Assembly (NCBI GenBank): GCA_958296445.1
Contig: OY282565.1
Span: 3,025,570 to 3,089,569, forward strand
Direction of reading: 5' to 3'
DNA: 64,000 bases
Origin: an uncultured Dehalococcoidia bacterium
Lineage (GTDB): Bacteria; Chloroflexota; Dehalococcoidia; Lucifugimonadales; UBA3495
Positions within the stretch are counted from its first letter, which is position 1. Each line of letters opens with the position of its first letter. Positions 8,659 to 16,979 of the stretch are shown one piece after another. A program made the translations under genes and the position numbers. The notes under the pieces were generated by a model. It made no database searches, had not been told where the DNA came from, and saw only the letters and a program-made list of their open reading frames with translations.

Positions 8659-9669
8659 ATGGCTACGCTGGTCACCGGGGGAACCGGGTTTGTCGGGGCC
8701 AACATTGTTCGGGAACTGGCACTAAGCGGGCATGATGTAGTGAGCTTCGACGTCGCCCCCGCCGACGCGCTGGTGCGGCAGTTCGTCGCCCAATGGGCCG
8801 GGCGCATCGAGTTCGTCCAGGGCGACATCCGCGACGCCGACGCAATAGAGCGGCTGGCCGACGAATATGGCATCGAGGGAATTGTCCACGCCGCCACTTA
8901 CACCGTGAATCAGCGCCCCCTAGAAATCGAACGAGGGCGCGACATCATCGGCATCAACATCGAAGGGCTGGCTAACGTGCTGGAGCTGGCCCGAAAGGCG
9001 CAGCCGCGGCGGTTCGTCTACCTCAGCTCCGGCGCAGCCTACGGCCCGGCCGCGTCCGCCGACCAGACTTACAGCGAGGATCTGCCCGTCGCGCCCGATT
9101 TCCTCTACGGCATCACCAAATACGCCGGGGAGCTGCTGTCGCGCCGCTACGGAGAACTGTACGGATTCCAGCCGGTAAGCGTGCGCCTCAGCACCCCCTA
9201 CGGGCCGATGGAGCGAGTCACCGGCCACCGCGCCGTAATGTCCCTCCTCTACCAGTGGACCGGCCAAGCCGTGCGGGGCGAACCGCTCCAGACCCAAGGC
9301 CACGACCTAGACGCCGGGCGCGATTACGTCTACGCCGCAGACACCGCCCGCGGCATCCGCGCCATCCTAGACGCCCCCCAACTGCCCCACGACCTCTATA
9401 ACCTGACCAGCGGCACCTGGATAACCAACCGAGAAATCCTAGACACCCTAACCCAACTATCCCCCCAAAGCCGCCCCACCCCCGCCGCCACCACCGACGC
9501 CAACGCCACCAACGCCCCGCCATCCCCAACCATCGGCGCCGCCCCCTCGCGCGGCCCCCTGTCCCCCCACCGCCTCCGCCAAGACCTAGGCTGGACACCC
9601 AACTACAACCTCCAAGCCGGCCTATCCGACTATATCCAATGGTGGCAAGATTCAGCCTTCAACGGATAA
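8659..9669 (+). CDS. NAD-dependent epimerase/dehydratase (extended SDR)
   Basis: A 336-residue extended short-chain dehydrogenase. The NAD-binding motif GGTGFVG is at residues 6-12, the SSGAAYG segment and YGITKYAGE (catalytic Tyr-x-x-x-Lys) follow near 115-160, and RLSTPYGPME is a typical substrate-side motif. Such enzymes epimerise or dehydrate nucleotide-sugars. The start at 8659 lies behind a G-rich ribosome-binding stretch; an in-frame ATG 15 nt upstream is less likely. The last 60 residues are rich in Pro, Ala and Thr. Confidence 0.85.
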   Translation: MATLVTGGTGFVGANIVRELALSGHDVVSFDVAPADALVRQFVAQWAGRIEFVQGDIRDADAIERLADEYGIEGIVHAATYTVNQRPLEIERGRDIIGINIEGLANVLELARKAQPRRFVYLSSGAAYGPAASADQTYSEDLPVAPDFLYGITKYAGELLSRRYGELYGFQPVSVRLSTPYGPMERVTGHRAVMSLLYQWTGQAVRGEPLQTQGHDLDAGRDYVYAADTARGIRAILDAPQLPHDLYNLTSGTWITNREILDTLTQLSPQSRPTPAATTDANATNAPPSPTIGAAPSRGPLSPHRLRQDLGWTPNYNLQAGLSDYIQWWQDSAFNG

Positions 9670-9675
9670 CCTCGT

Positions 9676-9724
9676 TATTCCCTCCCCCTCCGGGGGAGGG
9701 CTAGGGTGGGGGCGTCCCTCCCCC
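9676..9724. repeat. Interspersed intergenic repeat (CTCCCCCTCCGGGGGAGG type), copy 1
   Basis: A C-rich/G-rich hairpin core (CCCTCCCCC pairing with GGGGGAGGG) is followed by TAGGGTGGGGGCGTCCC. The same block occurs at 10282-10330, 59357-59402 and, partly, 59300-59322, always between genes. Confidence 0.8.
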
Positions 9725-9749
9725 GCCCAACCACTAATCCTGAGCTTGT

Positions 9750-10007
9750 CTAAGAGGGACGGTTCCTGCGGTTCGTTAGATTACCAGCTTTCCCCCTTTG
9801 CACCCAATTCCAGACACGGCTTCGGGCAACGTCAATGTCCGTCCAGCGACACATTATCTCGCCCAATTCCGTATAGCTGATTTCCCAACTGTTCCAAATC
9901 CCGTAGGCCAAGCTGTATATTTGACCGAACTCCCGCCCGGTCGGGCGGCGTCCGCCGTTATCCCGCCAATTGTTGGCTACCTTGACCGCTTCCCATCGCT
10001 CATCCAT
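9750..10007 (-). CDS. Hypothetical protein, 85 residues
   Basis: A small ORF rich in Trp and Arg, with a possible helix-turn-helix-like stretch (ISYTELGEIMCRWTDIDVARSRVWNWV, residues 43-69). No family is recognised. It lies among interspersed repeats, has no clear operon partner and no strong ribosome-binding site. It may be a small regulator or a chance ORF. Confidence 0.35.
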   Translation of the reverse strand: MDERWEAVKVANNWRDNGGRRPTGREFGQIYSLAYGIWNSWEISYTELGEIMCRWTDIDVARSRVWNWVQRGKAGNLTNRRNRPS

Positions 10008-10055
10008 TTCTTTCTACCTCTATCAGATAATTCAGAAGGCTTTTCCAAAACAGTC

Positions 10056-10169
10056 CCGTTTGTCCTGAGCTTGTCAAAGGCTGGCCCTTCGGTAAACCCA
10101 AGGGGTTAGTGGGCTGTAGGCGAAAACAAGCGAAACCCGTTTATCCTTCGACAAGCTCAGGACAAACGG
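10056..10169. repeat. Inverted repeat with arms CCCGTTTGTCCTGAGCTTGTC
   Basis: The left arm near 10056-10077 (GTTTGTCCTGAGCTTGTC) reappears as its reverse complement near 10148-10169 (GACAAGCTCAGGACAAAC), separated by about 70 bp. It resembles interspersed palindromic intergenic repeats common in this type of genome. Confidence 0.75.
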
Positions 10170-10281
10170 GTTTCGCCGGGATCGTTTGGAAGCACCCTCT
10201 TAAAGGGGCCTGTTACGCAACTGTTATACTACACTCAACTAAAAACCGGGTCAAGGGATCAGCATAGATAAGAAAATTACG

Positions 10282-10330
10282 AAATTCCCTCCCCCTCCGG
10301 GGGAGGGTTAGGGTGGGGGCGTCCCTCCCC
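10282..10330. repeat. Interspersed intergenic repeat, copy 2
   Basis: Nearly the same block as 9676-9724: CCCTCCCCC, GGGGGAGGG, then TTAGGGTGGGGGCGTCCC. Confidence 0.8.
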
Positions 10331-10627
10331 GCCCAGCCATTCATCCCCCAACAAGCCAAGAACAAGCAGTTGGCGTTGCAGTCATCCCGCCCCAACCCGT
10401 CATCCCCGCGTAGCCGGAAATAATGGCGCAACCCCGTAGGGGCGCACAGCCGCGCCCCCCCGTCTTAGGCGGAAATAACGAAACCAGCCCCGAACCACCG
10501 CAAAGCCCACACAACACCGGGAAACAACCCCACTATCAACCCAAACGCAAGTAAAATACCATCCCCCATCCCCAAACCCCAACACCATCAAGGACACCCA
10601 AAATTGCCTCGCCCGATGACCACCTGA

Positions 10628-11431
10628 ATGGAAACCGACTGGGCCGCCGCGCTGCTGCTGGGCCTGCTGCAAGGGATTGTGGAATGGCTGCCGGTCAGCT
10701 CCGAGGGCATAATCGCGGCGGTCTACAACCTAGCCTACGGGCGGAGCCTGAGCGAGGGCGTGCAATACGCCCTGTGGCTCCACGCCGGCACAATGCCCGC
10801 CGCCCTAGTCGCCCTTCGCACCGAGGCCGCGGCAGTGGTCCGAAACGCCCTAACCTCGCCCGCCCGACTGCCCCCGGCCCCGGCCTTCCTACTGCTGGCA
10901 ACCGCCGTCAGCGGGATTGCCGGGCTGCCCCTGCTGCTACTGGTCACAACCAAAGGCGACAACCTAGCCGGGCCGCCGGTAATGGCCCTGATTGGCGCCG
11001 CTATGCTAGTGACCGCCGCCGCCCAACTGCTGCGCCCCCGCGGCGGCGAGCGCGATATGTCCTCGGCCCGGCGGCTGGACGCCCTGCTGACCGGCCTAGC
11101 CCAAGGAATTGCGGTCATCCCCGGTTTCAGCCGCTCCGGGCTGACCCTAGCCGCGCTGTTAGGCCGTAAGTTTCAGGCCCGCGACGCCTTGACCCTCAGC
11201 TTTCTCATGAGCATCCCGGCAAGCCTAGCCGCCGCCGTTTACGTCGGCATCACCTCCGGCGTCCAAACCTCGCCCGAATCCCTAGCCGCCCTAGCCGTAG
11301 CCTTCGCCGCCGGACTGCTCACCATCCGCGCCCTGCTCCGCCTAGCCGAGCGGCTGAACTACGGCTACTTCCTGCTCGCCGTAGGCGCCGCAATGCTAAC
11401 CAGCGCCCTATGGCAACTAATCAGCCCTTAA
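10628..11431 (+). CDS. uppP: Undecaprenyl-diphosphate phosphatase (UppP/BacA family)
   Basis: A 267-residue polytopic membrane protein of the UppP family, which recycles undecaprenyl diphosphate to the monophosphate carrier used for cell-wall and glycan synthesis. The two active-site motifs are visible: GIVEWLPVSSEG near residues 17-28 (family usual E-F/W-L-P-V-S-S-S/E-G) and AVIPGFSRSG near 160-169. The second motif keeps the essential Arg and Ser. Seven or eight hydrophobic helices fit the family. The first motif has W and E at positions that are often F and S. Confidence 0.85.
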   Translation: METDWAAALLLGLLQGIVEWLPVSSEGIIAAVYNLAYGRSLSEGVQYALWLHAGTMPAALVALRTEAAAVVRNALTSPARLPPAPAFLLLATAVSGIAGLPLLLLVTTKGDNLAGPPVMALIGAAMLVTAAAQLLRPRGGERDMSSARRLDALLTGLAQGIAVIPGFSRSGLTLAALLGRKFQARDALTLSFLMSIPASLAAAVYVGITSGVQTSPESLAALAVAFAAGLLTIRALLRLAERLNYGYFLLAVGAAMLTSALWQLISP

Positions 11432-11454
11432 CCGCCCCGCCCTTAACGCAATTG

Positions 11455-11590
11455 TCTGAATCAGGATTCACCGGATTGGAAAGATTCTCAGGATTCCCCC
11501 ATCCTGCAAATCCGCTAATCCTGAAAATCCTGATTCAGACAAAAGGCAAATCCGCCAATCCCGAAAATCCTAATTCAGACAAAGAACCGA
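11455..11590. repeat. Interspersed intergenic repeat (AATCCTGATTCAGACAA type)
   Basis: Several imperfect direct and inverted copies of GTCTGAATCAGGATT / AATCCTGATTCAGAC with AATCCTGAAAATCC between them fill the gap after uppP. A related block lies at 49797-49892. Non-coding. Confidence 0.75.
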
Positions 11591-11677
11591 AAGCCCCCGC
11601 CCCCCGCCAACCCCGCCGTTCCAACCCGCAGATTTGCTTTATAATGCCCTTGCCAACGTTCTCAGGAGCATACGCCT

Positions 11678-11929
11678 ATGACACTGCCCTACCGCTTTCG
11701 GGTTGACCAGCGGGTGCGCGTCCGCAGCCGCGGCGGTGGCCGGCACCGCCCGCCGCCGGAAAGCGTCCGGGGGATGCTCGGCACCATCGCCCCCCAGATG
11801 ACCGACGACTGGAGCGACACCAAGCTCGCCCTCCAACCCGGCACCCCCAACGTCTACTACGTTACCCTCGACGGCGGCATAACCGAACTCATCGCCGAGG
11901 ACTGGCTCGAGCAGGCCCCGGCCGAGTAA
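11678..11929 (+). CDS. Small SH3-like protein resembling the nitrile hydratase beta-subunit fold
   Basis: Eighty-three residues: FRVDQRVRVRSRGGGRHRPPPESVRGMLGTI followed by NVYYVTLDGGITELIAEDWLE (here split for length). The pattern of basic strand, R-G-x-x-G-x-I turn and Y-x-V strand is like the C-terminal SH3-like domain of nitrile hydratase beta subunits, but no alpha subunit is near. A stand-alone binding domain is likely. It precedes an SDR gene by 48 bp on the same strand and may be co-transcribed. Confidence 0.55.
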   Translation: MTLPYRFRVDQRVRVRSRGGGRHRPPPESVRGMLGTIAPQMTDDWSDTKLALQPGTPNVYYVTLDGGITELIAEDWLEQAPAE

Positions 11930-11977
11930 CAATGCTTTCCCGTCGGCCAAACCACTAATTCGTAAAGAGGTGACAAT

Positions 11978-12796
11978 ATGGACTTCGGACTCAACGGCAA
12001 GCGGGCCTTCGTCGGCGGCGGCGGACGCGGCATCGGCAAGGCCATCGCCCTAGAACTGGCCCGGGAAGGCGCCGACGTCGTTATCGCTTCCCGCTCTAGG
12101 GAACAGCTAGAGCAGTCGGCCCAAGAAATCGCCGAGGAAACCGGACGGCTGATAATCCCTATGGTGCTGGACGTCACCCAGCGCGAGCAGGTTGACCGGG
12201 TGATGGCCGAGGCCGCCGAGCGGCTGAACGGCCTGCACATCCTAGTCAACAGCGCATCCCTGCCCGGCGGCTCGCCCAACGCCGTCGGCCCCATCGAAAC
12301 GGTTGACGACGAGGCCCTCCTCAGCGACTTCGATGTCAAATACGTCGGCGCCTTGCGCTGCTCCCGGGCCGCCATCCCCCACCTGAAAGAGCAGGGCTGG
12401 GGGCGCATCGTCAACATCAGCGGCGGCAACGGGCGCACCGCCGGCAACCTCAGCGGCGGCGCCCGCAACGTCTCCATGGTTCACTTGACCAAAACCCTCT
12501 CCAACCAAGTAGGCCGCTTCGGAATCACCGTCAACTGCATCCACCCCGGCACCACCCGCACCGAGCGCACCCCGGGAATGCTCGAAGCCCGGGCCGCCCA
12601 GCTCGGCGTCACCGCCGCCGAAGTGGAAGCGCAGGATTTCGCCCCCGACTCCCCCCGTGGCAACGCCATCTGCCGGATGGTAGACGGCTCGGAAATCGGC
12701 TACCTAACCTGCTACCTAGCCTCCGACAAAGCCTGGGCCGTAACCGGCGAAGTAATAGCCGCAGGCGGCGGCACCGGCACCGCAGTCTATTACTAA
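11978..12796 (+). CDS. Short-chain dehydrogenase/reductase-like protein lacking the Tyr-Lys pair
   Basis: A 272-residue SDR-fold protein. The nucleotide-binding loop is GGGGRGIG near residues 12-19, followed by LDVT near 64, LVNSASLPGGS in place of the usual NNAG motif, and IVNISGG near 140. In the active site the expected Y-x-x-x-K reads G-G-A-R-N (just before VSMVHLTKTL), so both catalytic residues appear absent. It may bind a nucleotide without classical reduction, or use another mechanism. The ribosome-binding site AAGAGGTG precedes ATG 11978. Confidence 0.75.
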   Translation: MDFGLNGKRAFVGGGGRGIGKAIALELAREGADVVIASRSREQLEQSAQEIAEETGRLIIPMVLDVTQREQVDRVMAEAAERLNGLHILVNSASLPGGSPNAVGPIETVDDEALLSDFDVKYVGALRCSRAAIPHLKEQGWGRIVNISGGNGRTAGNLSGGARNVSMVHLTKTLSNQVGRFGITVNCIHPGTTRTERTPGMLEARAAQLGVTAAEVEAQDFAPDSPRGNAICRMVDGSEIGYLTCYLASDKAWAVTGEVIAAGGGTGTAVYY

Positions 12797-12882
12797 AGCG
12801 CAAGAATTACCCAATCTTTCCCAAACCCGGCCGCCCATCCTGCCACAGCCAAAGGATGGGCGGCCGGCCCCAAAACATCCAA

Positions 12883-13740
12883 CTATCCCCGCAACCGCGC
12901 CAAAACAATAGAGGAAACAACCATGCAGGACACGCAAGACACAGTAGAACGCCTCGGCCTATGGCGAACCCAAGGAGTATACGGAATAGGCGAAGCCCAC
13001 CGGCTAACCGGCGTCCCGCCCAACTCCATCAAGCGATGGCTACAAGACTACCCCGCCAACATAGCAGACCTAAAACCCCCCTGGCAGGACGGCATGGGCC
13101 CCAAATTCACCAACCTAACCTGCCTCTCCTTCCTAGAACTGGTGGAAATCCTAATAGCGGGCAAAATCAGAGCAGCCCAAAAAACCGGCTACCGCGAAGT
13201 CCGCGAATACCACGACGCCCTAGCCGCCCAATGGAACATCCAACTTGTGCTGGCTTGGCGAAACGGATGTGGTTTGGCCGCCATAGTCCGGGCAGATAGA
13301 TGATTCTCCGGTACTATCCGGCGACAGGTTTATCCTTAGATGATTTGATACGTAGATGATTTGGTATATCCAACCATCCCCGCAACTGTACCAAGACAAT
13401 AGAGGAAACAACCATGCAGGACACGCAAGACACAGTAGAACGCCTCGGCCTATGGCGAACCCAAGGAGCATACGGCATCGGCGAAGCCCACCGGCTAACC
13501 GGCGTCCCGCCCAACTCCATCAAGCGATGGCTACAAGACTACCCCGCCAACATAGCAGACCTAAAACCCCCCTGGCAGGATGGCATGGGCCCCAAGTTCA
13601 CCAACCTAACCTGCCTATCCTTCCTAGAACTGGTGGAAATTCTAATAGCGGGCAAAATCAGGGCAGCCCAAAAAACCGCCTACCGCGAAGTCCGCGAATA
13701 CCACGACGCCCTAGCCGCCGAATGGAACACGCAATTCTCC
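12883..13740. repeat. Direct duplication of the DUF433-antitoxin 5' part (12883-13252 and 13374-13740)
   Basis: About 370 bp, from CCCGCAAC upstream of the ribosome-binding site through codon 110, is present twice, 491 bp apart, with few differences (for example GTATACGG versus GCATACGG). Similarity ends after the residues YHDALAA. The second copy continues into a complete gene; the first runs out of frame homology soon after. Confidence 0.9.
12923..13303 (+). pseudogene. Truncated copy of the DUF433/HTH antitoxin gene
   Basis: A 126-residue ORF whose first 110 residues match the intact gene at 13414 almost exactly, then diverges into an unrelated tail (IQLVLAWRNGCG) and ends. It retains the N-terminal helix-turn-helix-like domain (GIGEAHRLTGVPPNSIKRWL) but lacks the C-terminal DUF433-like domain. 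It could still act as a DNA-binding repressor fragment, but no toxin follows directly. Confidence 0.7.
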
Positions 13741-14049
13741 TTCGCCCATAAAAATCTGCTAACGCATAAAGAGCGGCTGCCGGAACCCGTGGGCAAGGTT
13801 CTGGCCCAACTGGACTACGAAGATGGCTTCGCGTCGCGGTGGTGTCCCTTGGGCAAAGACGGCCCTTTAGCGCTAGACCCAAAACGCGCCGGGGGCCAGC
13901 CCGCCATCAAAGACAGAAGGCTCCGGGTGGAAGCCTTGCGCGGCTATTTCGCCGCCGGCGAGTCCCTAGAAACTCTGGCATCCGATTTCGACCTTGCCCC
14001 TTGGGAAGTCGAAGCCGCGCTGCGCTATGCGTTCTTGACCGCAATATGA
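13414..14049 (+). CDS. DUF433-type antitoxin with N-terminal HTH
   Basis: A 211-residue protein. Residues 20-40 (GIGEAHRLTGVPPNSIKRWL) look like a MerR/excisionase-like helix-turn-helix; residues 165-211 (RLRVEALRGYFAAGESLETLASDFDL) match the DUF433 pattern in which a short helical domain reads hours of G-E-S-x-E-x-L-A-x-D-F-x-L. DUF433 proteins commonly accompany DUF5615 PIN-like toxins, as here. The stop overlaps the toxin start by 4 nt (ATGA). GAGGAAAC provides the ribosome-binding site. Confidence 0.75.
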   Translation: MQDTQDTVERLGLWRTQGAYGIGEAHRLTGVPPNSIKRWLQDYPANIADLKPPWQDGMGPKFTNLTCLSFLELVEILIAGKIRAAQKTAYREVREYHDALAAEWNTQFSFAHKNLLTHKERLPEPVGKVLAQLDYEDGFASRWCPLGKDGPLALDPKRAGGQPAIKDRRLRVEALRGYFAAGESLETLASDFDLAPWEVEAALRYAFLTAI

Positions 14050-14450
14050 TTCTGCTCTGCGATGAAGATATTAGCCCACAAGTAGCCGATACGCTTCAGC
14101 AGCGCAACTACGATGCCCACTCGTTCCGCGAAATGGGATGGTTGAGCAGACCCGACACGGACTGGCTGCCGCTGGCCGGTCAAATAGCGGATTCTATGGT
14201 ACTGTCTTGCGATAGAATGATGCTTACAGGCGCGGAACGCGACGCCATCATAGCCAACAACTTGGGAATCGTGTTCTTGACCGACGGCCAGCGGCCAATT
14301 ATCAGCATCGTACAGCTACTTATGAACAATTGGGCGCAACTTGAGCAATTGCACAACAATACTCCCCGTCCCTTTGTCAAGTTTCTTACCATCGAAGGGC
14401 AGCTTATCAACCGCTTTCGCGGGCGCCGCCTGCGAACCCCGGCAAACTAG
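14046..14450 (+). CDS. DUF5615 PIN-like toxin
   Basis: A 134-residue protein starting at the overlapping ATG: MILLCDEDISPQVADTLQQ has the N-terminal acidic residues of PIN-like nucleases (D6, E7, D8), DSMVLSCDRMML carries the second acidic site near residue 60, and IVFLTDGQRP the third near 80. DUF5615 proteins are predicted ribonucleases of type II toxin-antitoxin modules. Placed directly after its antitoxin with translational coupling. Confidence 0.75.
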   Translation: MILLCDEDISPQVADTLQQRNYDAHSFREMGWLSRPDTDWLPLAGQIADSMVLSCDRMMLTGAERDAIIANNLGIVFLTDGQRPIISIVQLLMNNWAQLEQLHNNTPRPFVKFLTIEGQLINRFRGRRLRTPAN

Positions 14451-14504
14451 CAAATTCAGAGAGCAATCTGAGCGGCGCTCAAAAATCCCGGCCCGGAGCA
14501 GCTA

Positions 14505-15056
14505 ATGGACACCTTGAATTTCATCACCGACTGCCTAGCCCAGACCCATCTGCGCCTGATGGCTACCTGCGACGGGCTAACGGCGGAGCAAATGGCCTGG
14601 CGGCCCGCCCCCGCCGCCAACAACATCGGCTTCATCCTGTGGCACGTCTGCCGCAACGAGGACAGCCGCGTAACCCGCACCGCCGGGGAGCAGTCCGGGT
14701 TTGCGTCCGACCTGTGGGTGACCGACGGCTGGCACCAAAGTTTCAACCAGCCAATCACCGCCCCCGACCCCGGCGACCGCCTGGGCCTGCGAAGCCTAGC
14801 CATCCCCCCGCCCGACGTGCTGCTGGCCTACGCCGAAACCGTCAACCGCCGCACAATGCAGTTTCTGGCATCCCTAGATCCCCCCGCCCTAGACGCCCCC
14901 ATCGGCCCCGCCGAGCCCGGCCAAACCACAGCCGGCTCCCTACGCCACATAATCGTCCACAAAAACAACCACCACGGCCAGATAGACTACCTGCGAGGAC
15001 TGCAACAAGAGGACTGGGACTTGCCCCGCGGAATGGGCGCAAGGCTGCGGCCATAG
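14505..15056 (+). CDS. DinB-family metal-dependent hydrolase-like protein
   Basis: A 183-residue four-helix-bundle protein of the DinB/YfiT superfamily. The three expected metal ligands are visible: His in FILWHVCRNEDSR near residue 47, and two in the C-terminal motif HKNNHHGQIDYLRG near 151-164. DinB-like proteins include mycothiol- and bacillithiol-dependent transferases; the thiol and substrate here are unknown. It is followed 35 bp later by a restriction endonuclease gene, with no obvious functional link. Confidence 0.75.
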   Translation: MDTLNFITDCLAQTHLRLMATCDGLTAEQMAWRPAPAANNIGFILWHVCRNEDSRVTRTAGEQSGFASDLWVTDGWHQSFNQPITAPDPGDRLGLRSLAIPPPDVLLAYAETVNRRTMQFLASLDPPALDAPIGPAEPGQTTAGSLRHIIVHKNNHHGQIDYLRGLQQEDWDLPRGMGARLRP

Positions 15057-15091
15057 TTCAGGCACGGATATACGCCAATCAAGGAGGCTTA

Positions 15092-15979
15092 ATGGATTTC
15101 ATATTCCATAATTTGCGACTGAGAGAATTGGTCGCAATAGTCCAGGAAAACCGCCGTTTTTATCAAGATTTCGTCGTCTTTCTTGCTCAAGAAGGATATA
15201 GCTCGGTTCTGGAGTTTATTCAGGAACAATCGGATGAACGCGCAGCGAATACGATAAATCGCTATCTTAACCGCCGCGCCGATGTTAAGCTGTACGATGG
15301 GTTACTCCGCCCGTATTCTAATTCCAGAGCCAAGTGGTTCTTTCTGGCTTGGCTGCTCCGTGACGCGGCAACGCAGCGGCTTCAACCGTTATTGAGAACC
15401 GTGCCGGGGGATACGCCCGTCGAAAGGCAGACATACCTGCTTAACGAAATCCGAAAGTTTGTGGCCCCGCTGTTTCCTCAGATCGAAAGTTGGGAATGGC
15501 CCGCCATTTCGGAAGTTATGCTGGCAAGACTTGAGGGAAGCCGACGCGCCTTGAAAGGAACTTTATTCGAAGGATTGGTAAGGCGAAACATAGAAAATCT
15601 GATACGGGTGCAGGAATTGCCCCTGCAAGTGAGCGATGTCCAAGTTAAAATCGACGATGAAACTTACGACGTTCAGGTTACAGGAACCGCAGGGACGCTC
15701 CTTATCCCGGTAAAGACTCGTGAAACTATGGGTGGCGGACATTCTTTGCTGTTCACTAGAGATATTTACAAATCAATTATGGTCGCCGCCGAAAAGGGTT
15801 ATATCTGTGTTCCTATTGTTATCGCCGAATCTTGGGCAGGTGACTTGAGTGAATTGCAATCCGAAATATACATCTACATTCAGGCAAATCCCAACCAAGT
15901 CGCTGCGATTGAGCCGCTTCTGGCGCAAAAACTGTCAGATGAGTTGTTGCCCTTGCTGGAAAATATCAGCGGGGGCTAA
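15092..15979 (+). CDS. Type II restriction endonuclease (PD-(D/E)XK), putative
   Basis: A 295-residue protein with start at 15092 behind a strong AAGGAGG. The predicted catalytic core is YDVQVTGTAGTLLIPVKTRE near residues 188-209, an acidic residue followed by a V-K-T-R-E strand as in PD-(D/E)XK nucleases. It lies tail-to-tail with a DNA methyltransferase, overlapping by 4 bp, which is a typical type II restriction-modification arrangement. Base composition is lower in GC than the flanking housekeeping genes, a sign of transfer. Recognition sequence unknown. Confidence 0.7.
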   Translation: MDFIFHNLRLRELVAIVQENRRFYQDFVVFLAQEGYSSVLEFIQEQSDERAANTINRYLNRRADVKLYDGLLRPYSNSRAKWFFLAWLLRDAATQRLQPLLRTVPGDTPVERQTYLLNEIRKFVAPLFPQIESWEWPAISEVMLARLEGSRRALKGTLFEGLVRRNIENLIRVQELPLQVSDVQVKIDDETYDVQVTGTAGTLLIPVKTRETMGGGHSLLFTRDIYKSIMVAAEKGYICVPIVIAESWAGDLSELQSEIYIYIQANPNQVAAIEPLLAQKLSDELLPLLENISGG

Positions 15980-16842
15980 ATCAAGGCTGCTTGTTCAAGC
16001 CGGTCTCTCGCCATTTCGCAGTATTCCGGGTTAATGTCTATGCCAACATACTTTCTGCCAAACCGTTGAGCTACTACAGCAGTAGTTCCGCTACCTATAA
16101 AAGGATCTAAAACAATGCCGTTCTCCGGGCATCCAGCCAAGATGCATAGTTCAACCAGCTTTTCGGGAAAGACAGCGAAATGAACGCCGCGAAACTTGGA
16201 AAGCGGTATTTCCCAAACTGTGCGGCGGTTCCTCCCTTTAGGATGAAAGGCTTGATCCCACCGGCCATCGTGCAGGTTAGGGTTGCTGTCATTTTTGCCA
16301 TTTTCGGGAGTTCCGTTGCGTTTCCCGAAGTGATTACGCCCCCCTTTCATTAAGCTCTCCGGTGTAAAAGTGACGTGAGGTTCTCTGACTGCATCGATAT
16401 TATAATAGTAATTTTGACTTTTAACGAACAGGAAAATATACTCGTGGTCAAGGGTAGGACGGTTCTTCACCGACGACGGCATAGCGTTGGGCTTGCGCCA
16501 AATGATGTCAGACCTGAGAAACCAGCCATCATCTTTGAGGGCCAGAGCCAAGCGCCAAGGTAGTCCAAGCAGTTCGCCATTCTGGTATTTGTCCCCCATA
16601 TTAAGCCATAGCGTGCCGTCCTTTTTCAGAACGCGGCGGCATTCGGAAAACGCCTCTTGAAGATGCTGAATATACCCCGTAGGAGATTTTTCGTTTCCAA
16701 TTTGCCCCGGAGCGCAGTAATCCCGTTGGGAATAGTAAGGGGGGCTGGTGATGATACAATGGATTGACTCACTGGGCATCTGAGGGAGAACGTCCAAAAT
16801 ATGCCCGGTGCGAATAGTGTTTATCCATAAGTTGTTTTTCAT
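15976..16842 (-). CDS. DNA methyltransferase (beta class, SPPY motif), partner of the restriction enzyme
   Basis: A 288-residue methyltransferase. Motif IV TSPPYYSQRDY comes first (near residues 30-40) and motif I DPFIGSGTTAVVAQRFGRKYVGID last (near 250-275, split here), the beta-class order. TSPPY is typical for N4-cytosine methyltransferases but also occurs in some N6-adenine enzymes. Start MKNNLW at 16842 is supported by a GAGGTG ribosome-binding site. It protects the host from the convergent endonuclease. Confidence 0.85.
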   Translation of the reverse strand: MKNNLWINTIRTGHILDVLPQMPSESIHCIITSPPYYSQRDYCAPGQIGNEKSPTGYIQHLQEAFSECRRVLKKDGTLWLNMGDKYQNGELLGLPWRLALALKDDGWFLRSDIIWRKPNAMPSSVKNRPTLDHEYIFLFVKSQNYYYNIDAVREPHVTFTPESLMKGGRNHFGKRNGTPENGKNDSNPNLHDGRWDQAFHPKGRNRRTVWEIPLSKFRGVHFAVFPEKLVELCILAGCPENGIVLDPFIGSGTTAVVAQRFGRKYVGIDINPEYCEMARDRLEQAALI

Positions 16843-16979
16843 ATTCACCTCTGTTGCTCCTGCCAAAGGCTTCTGGTAAACTTGGCGTGTTGCTTTTCAG
16901 GCAACGGAATTGGCTTAATGATTCCATCATCCCGGACTCCTATTTTATATTCTAAATAGCAGAAATGAAAGGGGGGACC

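Larger units (their letters stand above)
10008..10627. other. 620-bp intergenic stretch holding only repeats
   Basis: No convincing gene. It contains the inverted repeat at 10056-10169, one copy of the CTCCCCC/GGGGGAG repeat at 10282-10330, and low-complexity C/A-rich sequence up to uppP. A third partial copy of the CCTGAGCTTGTC motif lies just upstream, near 9742. Confidence 0.7.
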
